Assembly: GCA_041751935.1 (NCBI GenBank) | Contig: JBGSIA010000025.1 | Span: forward strand, 1 to 64,000 | Reading direction: 5' to 3' | Length of the DNA: 64,000 bases | Origin: JBBSJZ01 sp041751935 | GTDB taxonomy: Bacteria > Planctomycetota > Planctomycetia > Pirellulales > Pirellulaceae | Shown here: in pieces, positions 52,841-61,400 of the stretch | Layout: the number at the start of each line of letters is the position of its first letter | Numbering within the stretch: position 1 is the stretch's first letter | Program-made: the position numbers and the translations under genes | The notes under the pieces: generated by a model | What the model was told of the DNA's origin: nothing | Seen by the model: the letters and a program-made list of their open reading frames with translations, nothing else | Databases searched by the model: none

Positions 52841-53299
52841 TTATGTTGCTAAGAACAGCGTCCAATACACGATCCATCGTAGAAGAGTCGTCGTTCGCCG
52901 TCGAACGTTAAATCAGCCAGTTCGACCACGCGGCCACTAATCGGGGCGTGATTTCGACCGAAGATTCGGACAATGACGGTTTTCAGGCGATAAAAACAAT
53001 CGCAGTTGACCCATTTTCCCTAAACGCCTAACTTGAGCTGATGGAAGAACTTACGAGCCACTTGCTAGCGAAATAACGGAGTGTCAGCGTCGTATAACTC
53101 ACGAGAATTTGCTCAAATAGAGGCGAGCATGATCGCTCTCGTCAAGTTTCCCCGGTGAACTCGTCAGTTCACCGACTGAGCACTGTTACCTCGACACCTC
53201 TCGGGTCGCCTGCAAAGGTCCCGATCCCAACTGGCCCGGCCGCAACCGTTCCGCTGATAAAAAACAGCGAACACCACGAACCTGTCTGAACGAACCACC
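52841..53299. other. Intergenic region upstream of secA
   Basis: About 460 bp without a credible gene. It probably contains the secA promoter; I see no distinct -35/-10 pair or SecM-like leader peptide. TTCGACC occurs at 52920 and 52949. Confidence 0.4.
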
Positions 53300-56200
53300 A
53301 TGTCATTTTTTGAACGGCTTTTCGATATCCTCGGCTTAATCTTCGGCGGCTTGGGCACGTCGGTAAGCAACACTTTGACAGCCGTATTTGGCAGCGCCAA
53401 CGCTCGTCAAGTCGCTCGGTTGCGAGAACGTGCCGACCGCATCACCGCGCTCGAACCGAAGTACGAAGCGATGAGCAACGAGCAGCTTCGTGAACAAACT
53501 GAACTATTTCGTAAACGTTTGCGGGACGGCGAGACCCTGGATGACATTCTCGAAGAAGCATTCGCCGTTTGTCGCGAAGGTGGCAAACGATTTCTTGGGA
53601 TGCGGCACTACGATGTGCAATTGATCGGGGGCATGGTGTTGCATTTTGGTGGGATCGCTGAAATGGTCACCGGCGAAGGAAAAACACTCGTCGCGACGTT
53701 GCCAACTTATTTGAACGCTCTGGAGGGTAAGGGCGTTCACGTGATCACGGTCAACGACTATCTCGCTCGCCGAGATATGGAGTGGATGGCACCGCTGAGC
53801 ATGAACTTGGGGCTGACGATTGGTGCGATCCAGTCCGGTATGTCGACAGCGGAGAAGCAAGCAGCGTATGCATGTGACATTACCTACGGTACCAACAATG
53901 AGTTCGGCTTCGATTACCTTCGCGACAACATGCGTCCGGCCGCTCGTGGTGATGATCGGTACCCTAAAGAGGCACAGCAGTGTCAAGGACCGCTCAACTT
54001 TGCGGTCATCGACGAGGTTGACAATATTCTTATCGATGAAGCGCGTACGCCGCTGATCATCAGTGGCCCAGCGGATTTGGACCTCGGTCGCTATGGCGAA
54101 GCTGATCGAATTGCTCGCGCCTTGTCGAAAGAGTTGCACTTCGCCGTCGACGAAAAACAACACAATGTCACGCTCACGGATGAAGGTGTACGTGAAGCCG
54201 AGCGACTTGCGGGTGTCGAGAGCTTCTACACGGCGGGAAACATGGAATGGCCGCACTTGATCGATAACGCGCTCAAGGCCCACTACCTGTACAAAGTCGA
54301 CGTGAACTACGTGGTGAAAGATCGGCAAATCATCATCGTCGACGAGTTCACCGGACGACTGATGGACGGTCGCCAGTGGAGCGACGGCTTGCACCAAGCC
54401 GTCGAAGCTAAAGAGGGCGTGCCGATCAAGCAAGAAACGCAAACTTTTGCTACCGCATCGCTGCAAAACATCTTCAAGATGTACAAAAAACTTTCGGGAA
54501 TGACCGGGACGGCGATGACCGAAGCGAACGAGTTTATGAAGATCTATAAACTCGATGTCGTGGCGATTCCGACCAACCGGGAAATGAAACGCATTGAACA
54601 CCCGGACCTGATCTATTTGACGGAAAAAGACAAATACAAAGCGTTGGCCGACGACGTCGAACGCACGCACAAGTGGGATGTGGTTTCGCTCAAGGACGAA
54701 GAGTACTGGGGTGAAATCGTATCCGAAACGAGCGATGAAATTACCCTACTCGTCAAGGGTGAGAAGACGCCGCAAACGTTCCACCGCAAGAACATCGTAT
54801 CGATCGACCGCGCCGGTCGTCCCGTGCTAGTAGGAACCGTTAGCATCGAAAAGAGCGAGCGGTTGTCGCGATTGCTCGAACGTCGCGGTATCAAGCATGA
54901 AGTGCTGAACGCCAAGAATCACGGTCGCGAAGCCGAAATCGTTGCCCAAGCTGGACGCATCGGCGCCGTCACGATTGCTACCAACATGGCTGGACGAGGT
55001 ACCGACATTATCCTCGGTGGTAATCCCGAAACGATGGCCTGGAGCCAATTGCAACACAAGTATCCCACACGATTGGAAGTTCCCGAAGTCGAATGGAAAA
55101 CGCTAGTGGAGGAGATCGACCAGCTTGAAAAAATGTCCGCGGAAGGCGACGTGGTCCGTGAGCTGGGCGGTTTGTACGTGATCGGAACCGAACGACACGA
55201 ATCGCGACGTATCGACCTGCAACTTCGCGGTCGTTGCGGTCGTCAGGGTGACCCCGGAAGTAGCCGCTTCTATCTATCGCTCGAAGACGACTTGATGCGA
55301 ATCTTCGCTGGCGATTTCGTTAAGAGCATGATGGAACGTCTGGGCATGAAGGAAGGCGAAGCCATCGAATCACAAATGGTCACTCGCCGCATTGCGTCCG
55401 CTCAGAGAAAGGTCGAAGAACGCCACTTCGAGACGCGTAAGAGCTTGCTCGATTACGACGAAGTGATGGACGAGCAACGAAAGCGAGTGTACCGCTATCG
55501 CCAAAATCTGTTGGACGGACACAGCTCGCGAAAGATGATTCTGGACTTGATTCGTGGCCAGATCGATAAGTTTGTCGAAACGTTCCTCGAACAGAACTAC
55601 GGCGTTGACTCGTTCGCCTCGTTCGCTGGTGGGCTGCTCGGTGTTCAGCTCGATGCTCGCGATTTCCAGAATATGGATTTCGACATGGCCAACACTTACG
55701 CCAGGGATCAAGCCGAACGTGCTTCCGAAACAATCGTCTTGGAGGCCGTCGAAGAGAACTTGCCGGAATCCATGGAAGACGAATGGAACTGGAAGGCGAT
55801 GGCGACATGGGCCAACACGCGGATAGGTACGAATTTCCAAGACCACCAGTTACGCAATATGGATCGCGACGAGATGATCGCCGCGCTGATCGAGAAGTCA
55901 CAAGAACGCATCGAAAAGACGGACCTCAGCGAAGGCTCTCATTTCCTGGAATCCGACTTCGGATTGCGGACTCTGTGCGGTTGGATGCGTCATAAGTTTG
56001 GTATCGAAACGACACCCGACGAGTTCCGCGATATCGAAGACCGCAAGAAAGTCGCCCAGGTCCTCATGCAACGCGCCGAGCAAGCGTACAGCGAAAAGGA
56101 ATCTGAATACCCAGTTCTTGCCGGAATTTCACGATTCACCTCCAAGCAGGGCGCACAAGTCTCGCTGGATCGCGAAGGCTTGGTCGATTGGATCCAACGT

Positions 56201-57001
56201 CGCTTTGGTGTCCAGATGAATCTTGACGACGTGCGACTCAATCGCGACGAATTGAAGGCCCAATTGCTGCAGTACAGTCGCCAAACCGGCGGCTCGGCTG
56301 AACAACAGTACCACCTTGCCGAAGCCAAATTGTCGGACTTGTTTGGCAAGTCAGGCCCGGAAACCACGGCCGCCGTTGCCAGCGGCAGCAACGGTTCGTT
56401 GGATTCATTCGGGGAGTGGATGGAAAATGAACTGGGCTACAAAACCCACCGCGAAGACTTGGCGAGAATGAATCGTCGCCAATTGGAACTGGCGCTTGAT
56501 GGTGCCGTGGACGATCGTTTTCACCCAGAAATGCGGCGAATGGAACGCCAGATCTTGCTAAGCATTGTTGACGAAGCCTGGAAGAACCATTTGCTCACGA
56601 TGGATCACTTGCGAAGCAGTGTGGGCTTGAAGGGTTATGCTCAAATGGACCCCAAGGTGGAATACAAACGCGAAGGAATGCGGTTGTTCGATTCAATGTG
56701 GAGCAATATCGGTGAGCGAGTCACGGATTTGATCTTCCGCATGGAATCGTTCAATGAAGACTTCATTCGCAGCACTTGGGTAGATGCAACGGCCCGTCAC
56801 GATGAAGCACACTCAGCGACCGGACAATTGGCGCGAGCCGCCGACACGCCCGCTCAACGGGCTGCCGAGTCGAGCAATCGCCAAGAGGACGTCAAGCCCG
56901 AACCGATCCGTCATATCGCTCCCAAAATCGGTCGCAATGATCCCTGTCCCTGTGGCAGTGGTAAAAAGTACAAAGCCTGCTGCATGAGAAAGCTGGCTTA
57001 G
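53300..57001 (+). CDS. secA: Preprotein translocase ATPase SecA, enlarged form
   Basis: 1233 residues against 901 in E. coli. Motor motifs are Walker A GEGKTLVATLP, DEVDNILIDEARTP, NMAGRGTDIILGG and GRCGRQGDPGSSRFYLSLED. The C-terminus carries the zinc motif CPCGSGKKYKACC. Two extra regions stand out. One is ~45 residues (~456-500) before GRPVLVGTVSIEKSE. The other is a large insertion in the helical wing/scaffold region (~820-1070) containing four similar segments, each starting with a W plus basic/aromatic helix (WANTRIGTNF, WMRHKFGIET, WIQRRFGVQM, WMENELGYKT). SecA drives export through SecYEG; secE is at 18.7 kb. waaA follows after 35 bp. Confidence 0.96.
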   Translation: MSFFERLFDILGLIFGGLGTSVSNTLTAVFGSANARQVARLRERADRITALEPKYEAMSNEQLREQTELFRKRLRDGETLDDILEEAFAVCREGGKRFLGMRHYDVQLIGGMVLHFGGIAEMVTGEGKTLVATLPTYLNALEGKGVHVITVNDYLARRDMEWMAPLSMNLGLTIGAIQSGMSTAEKQAAYACDITYGTNNEFGFDYLRDNMRPAARGDDRYPKEAQQCQGPLNFAVIDEVDNILIDEARTPLIISGPADLDLGRYGEADRIARALSKELHFAVDEKQHNVTLTDEGVREAERLAGVESFYTAGNMEWPHLIDNALKAHYLYKVDVNYVVKDRQIIIVDEFTGRLMDGRQWSDGLHQAVEAKEGVPIKQETQTFATASLQNIFKMYKKLSGMTGTAMTEANEFMKIYKLDVVAIPTNREMKRIEHPDLIYLTEKDKYKALADDVERTHKWDVVSLKDEEYWGEIVSETSDEITLLVKGEKTPQTFHRKNIVSIDRAGRPVLVGTVSIEKSERLSRLLERRGIKHEVLNAKNHGREAEIVAQAGRIGAVTIATNMAGRGTDIILGGNPETMAWSQLQHKYPTRLEVPEVEWKTLVEEIDQLEKMSAEGDVVRELGGLYVIGTERHESRRIDLQLRGRCGRQGDPGSSRFYLSLEDDLMRIFAGDFVKSMMERLGMKEGEAIESQMVTRRIASAQRKVEERHFETRKSLLDYDEVMDEQRKRVYRYRQNLLDGHSSRKMILDLIRGQIDKFVETFLEQNYGVDSFASFAGGLLGVQLDARDFQNMDFDMANTYARDQAERASETIVLEAVEENLPESMEDEWNWKAMATWANTRIGTNFQDHQLRNMDRDEMIAALIEKSQERIEKTDLSEGSHFLESDFGLRTLCGWMRHKFGIETTPDEFRDIEDRKKVAQVLMQRAEQAYSEKESEYPVLAGISRFTSKQGAQVSLDREGLVDWIQRRFGVQMNLDDVRLNRDELKAQLLQYSRQTGGSAEQQYHLAEAKLSDLFGKSGPETTAAVASGSNGSLDSFGEWMENELGYKTHREDLARMNRRQLELALDGAVDDRFHPEMRRMERQILLSIVDEAWKNHLLTMDHLRSSVGLKGYAQMDPKVEYKREGMRLFDSMWSNIGERVTDLIFRMESFNEDFIRSTWVDATARHDEAHSATGQLARAADTPAQRAAESSNRQEDVKPEPIRHIAPKIGRNDPCPCGSGKKYKACCMRKLA

Positions 57002-57036
57002 GCACGCCGAACGAACAGCTTTCGGAAAGGATTCCT

Positions 57037-58413
57037 ATGTTCGCCAATTTGCTTTACCTCATCGGCTTGATCGCTGTCTCGCCGCTTGTGCTCTATCGCA
57101 TCCTTCGTCATGGTCGATATCGCCGTGGTCTGGCTGAGAAATTGCTGGGTGTTTCGTCGGAGCGATCGGCGGCGCTGTATCGCGCCGCCGCTCAAGCCAC
57201 CACCGCTCGTCCGCGACTGCTCAACATCGAATCCGTCAATGACTATCGCTGCATCTGGATGCATGCCGTCAGTGTCGGTGAAGTCAACCTGTTGCCCAAG
57301 ATTGTCCAACAAATACAACAACAACTTCCTGAAGCGCGGATCGTCATTAGCAGTTCGACGGACACCGGTTACGATCTCGCGTGCAAGCACTTCGGCGAAC
57401 AACGAGTATTCTTCTGTCCGCTGGATTTCTCCTGGGCAGTGCGGCGAACACTGAGGACGCTACGTCCAAAATTGATCGTGCTGAGTGAATTGGAGCTGTG
57501 GCCAAACTTGATTCGACTCGCTCACGAAAGCGACTGTCCGGTGGTCGTTATCAACGGGCGGCTGAGCGAGCGAAGCAGCAATCGTTACCAGCGATTCGCC
57601 AGTTTGACACGTGCGATTTTTGAAAAGCTGTCCTGGGTCGGATGCCAAGACAGCACATGTCGTGATCGCTTTATCGCGTGCGGCGTCGCTCCTGAACGAT
57701 TGACGGTTACCGGTTCGATGAAGTTCGACAACACAATCATTTCTCGTGACGATGCGGATGTTCTCAAGCGTGTCCATTGGGCCGGCATCGATCCCTGGCA
57801 TCGGGTGTGGGTCGTCGGCAGCACGCAACCAGGCGAAGACGAAATGGCGCTCGATCTCTATTGCCGAATTCGCGTCGACTTTCCTGACTTGCGATTAGTA
57901 CTTGTACCACGACATCCCGAGCGATTCGATTCGGTCGCGGCCGAGATCGCTTGCCGAGGACTGGTTCCTCATCGCCGCAGTAGCGACAAATCTTTGGACA
58001 GTACCACATGGGATGGCCAGCGAGTAATTCTCGTTGACACGATCGGCGAGCTATTGCACTGGTGGGGAGTGGCACACATCGCCACCGTCGGCGGCAGTTT
58101 CGGTAACCGCGGTGGCCAGAACATGCTTGAACCCGCCGGATTTGGCGCGGCGATCTCGTTTGGACCGAACACTAACAATTTTGCAGATATAGCGAATCGA
58201 TTGCTTGAAACTGGAGGTGCGGTTCGAGTTCAAAACTCAACAGAATTAGAAGTATTTGTTCGCCGCTGCTTGAGCGATGCGTCACTCGTTGATCAACTGG
58301 GCCAAGCCGCGCAGGACATCGTCCGACAACATCGCGGTGCAACCACTCGAACTCTCAACGAGTTACTGCAGTGGCTGCCAGCGACACCGACTCATTCCCG
58401 CGCAGCATCATAG
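57037..58413 (+). CDS. waaA: 3-deoxy-D-manno-octulosonic acid (Kdo) transferase
   Basis: 458 residues. The N-terminal membrane anchor is MFANLLYLIGLIAVSPLVLY. GT-B/GT30 motifs are IWMHAVSVGEVNLLPKIV, ISSSTDTGYDLA, LSELELWPNLI, VVINGRLSERS, TGSMKFDN, VGSTQPGEDEMAL and the C-terminal GGSFGNRGGQNMLEPAGFGA. An extra ~25-residue stretch sits before IWMHAVS. WaaA transfers Kdo to lipid A precursor at the inner membrane, which argues for LPS in this organism. It follows secA closely and may be cotranscribed with it. Confidence 0.93.
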   Translation: MFANLLYLIGLIAVSPLVLYRILRHGRYRRGLAEKLLGVSSERSAALYRAAAQATTARPRLLNIESVNDYRCIWMHAVSVGEVNLLPKIVQQIQQQLPEARIVISSSTDTGYDLACKHFGEQRVFFCPLDFSWAVRRTLRTLRPKLIVLSELELWPNLIRLAHESDCPVVVINGRLSERSSNRYQRFASLTRAIFEKLSWVGCQDSTCRDRFIACGVAPERLTVTGSMKFDNTIISRDDADVLKRVHWAGIDPWHRVWVVGSTQPGEDEMALDLYCRIRVDFPDLRLVLVPRHPERFDSVAAEIACRGLVPHRRSSDKSLDSTTWDGQRVILVDTIGELLHWWGVAHIATVGGSFGNRGGQNMLEPAGFGAAISFGPNTNNFADIANRLLETGGAVRVQNSTELEVFVRRCLSDASLVDQLGQAAQDIVRQHRGATTRTLNELLQWLPATPTHSRAAS

Positions 58414-58444
58414 ATCGATGACAGCGATCAATTGTCTGGCTGCT

Positions 58445-61400
58445 TTAGCGAGCGATTAAGTCCTCCAAGAATGATTCATCGCTAAATAATCCATCCACCG
58501 TTTGTGTCACTGTTTCTGTGTCGTCGACCAGAATGTCCACGAATTCTCCACCAGCAACAACGACTGCTGATGGCGATTCACCGCCAATCAACTTCTGCTC
58601 GATCGACTCCAGCGACGCGAGGAATGTATCAACAGCACGCGGTACAGCGTTTGCCGCTGGCTCATTCAAAACGTCTGTCACAACAACGGTATTCTCGCCT
58701 TCGCCAGAGTTGAATACGCCCAGTGACTTAACGTGCAGATCGTTGATGATGTTCAAGGCGTCACTCGCGGAGATATGTCCATCACGATTGACATCGTGAC
58801 GCGACCAGCCATCGACCGAAGTGTTTCCTAGAGACATCTCATGCAGTACCTCCAGTGCATCGCCAGCGGTCACTACTCCATCGCCATTGACATCGGGCGG
58901 ATTGAGCATGGTTTGCATCGCAGAGGCTAGTTCACCTTCGCCGCCTGGCGCCGCTGGTGCACTGCTGCCTGGAAATACGATGCTCTTGCCAAAGTTAGCC
59001 GCAAAGCCAGCAAAGTCGCCGATCGTAACGGCACCGGAACCATTGATATCCACGTAACTGGGTGCAACGCCAGCACCACTTCCAAACCAATACGCGAACG
59101 TGGCGAAGTCAGAACTCGTGACCGCTCCACTGCCGTTCCAGTCACCGGTCAAGACGCCGAATTTATTTGTCGCATCACCAACAAGTGTGAATGGACCGCC
59201 ACCGGTGATTCCACCTAGCAATCGGACCTGATAAACGCCATCGGTGAGCTGGCCCATATCGAACGTGATACGCAATTGCATGCCACCTTGTGCAAGCGTG
59301 AGTTGATCGTCTCGCAGCGTGATGACGGTATCCGCGTCCATGTCGGCATTAACACCGAGGTTGGTCAACACAATATCACTCGCGGAGACAGTCGTGAGCG
59401 CTGTCGGTAAATCGATGACCAACTCACGAAGTGAACTGCGCTGGAGGGACCACATCGTTGGCTGCGTACCGCTGGGCAAGTCGTCCGGATCTTCCTCAGC
59501 GTTGGGACCGGTGGGCGAGATATTAACGACAGGCGTGCTCGGTGCCGACACCGTGACCGATAATGGCACAGCGACTAAGTTCGCGTTTCCAGCCGCGTCC
59601 GTAACCACCGCCGCAGCAATCGAAATGACGGTCGTTCCCAGCGCTGTCGGCGTGATCGACGCGGTGAAACTTCCAGCTACCGTACCTGCCACCAGATTCG
59701 CCACCGTGCCACCGGTGACTGTGATATCTGAAGCAACAAAGCCAGTAACTGCTTCACCGAATGTGATCGTGAGTTCAAACGGGCTCAAAGACGTACGGCT
59801 ACTTGGACCAGTGATGGTCGGCGTGGGACCGACGGTATCAACGACGACCGTCAACGGATTCGCCGCCAAACTCGCTACGCTACCTGCATTCATCGCTGCA
59901 CCGGCGGCGATATTCACCGTCACTGTACCATTGGCCGCCGCATCGACGGTTGCCGTGAAGCTACCGCTGCCGTTATCAACCAAATTTGACGCCGTACCGC
60001 CAGTAACCGCGATGTCGCTCAACTCGAATCCCGTGACCACCGAACCAAAGTTGATCGTGATGTTGAACGGATCAGTATTGGTTGGACTGGTTGGCCCCGT
60101 GATCACGGGAATTGGTGCAACCGTGTTTACAACGACACTGAACTGTGTCGCAGCAAGACTAGCCGTTCCACCGGAGTTCATCGCCGCACCGGCGGCGATA
60201 TTCACTGTTACCGTGCCATCGGCTGTCGCATCGACGGTCGCCGTAAAGCTACCGCCGCCGATATCGACCAAATTTGACACAGTGCCGCCGTTGACCGTGA
60301 TGTCGCTGAGTTCAAACCCGGTTACAGCAGTACCGAAATTGACCGTGATATTGAACGGGTCCGAGTTGGTGGGACTGGTCGGTCCAGTGATCACAGGCGT
60401 TGGTGCGGTCGCCGTATCGTCATCCAAAATCGTCGTCGTGATTAGTTGTGGTGTCGCCCCCGTCGCATTCGTGACGCTTGCAATTGCAACGATCACCGTC
60501 TCGTCCAATTCAATGAACGTATCTTGAATTGCCGTGATCGTGACGCTGCCCGTTGTGCCCCCGACAGGTATCGTGATCTGGTTGCTGCTGAGTGTGTAGT
60601 CGGAGCCGATCGTCGCCGTGCCACTAACACCCAAGTTGACAGTCACAATTTGCGTTGCAGCCGCGGAGAGCGTTGCCGTGACTGTGGCCACGCCAGCCGC
60701 TTCGGCAATGGTGGCGTTATTCACAGCCAGCGTCACCGTGGGCAAAGCTACGCTCGTATCGACTGTCACCGAGAACTGAGTCGCGGCGGTGTTCGCATTG
60801 CCAGCCGCGTCCGTCGTAACGCCTGCTGCCACATCAACCGTGACCGCACCATCGGCCGTCGCATCGATCGTCGCGGTGAAACTACCATCACTATTATCGA
60901 CCAAGTTCGTGACCGAACCGCCAGCAACCGTGATATCACCGGCGACAAAACCGATCACGATTTCACTGAACGCAATCGTCACATTGAACGGATCGGAACT
61001 CGTGGGACTGGCCGGGCCAGTGATCGTCGGCGCGGGACCGACGGTATCAACGACGACCGTCAAGGGATTCGCCGCCAAACTCGCTACGCTGCCTGTACTC
61101 ATCGCTGCACCGGCGGCGATATTCACCGTCACCGTGCCACTGGCTGTCGCATCGATCGTTGCCGTGAAGCTACCGCTGCCGTTATCAACCAAATTTGACG
61201 CCGTGCCGCCAGTAACCGCGATGTCGCTCAACTCGAATCCCGTGACCACCGAACCAAAGTTGATCGTGATGTTGAACGGATCAGAGTTGGTGGGACTGGA
61301 CGGGCCGGTGATCACAGGCGTTGGCGCGGTCGCCGTATCGTCATCCAAGATCGTTGTCGTGATTTGCTGTGGTGTCGCCCCCGTCGCATTCGTGACGCTT

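Noticed and set aside
53504..54670. Minus-strand open frame of 388 codons inside secA
   Set aside because: Antisense shadow of SecA; no domain or start signal.
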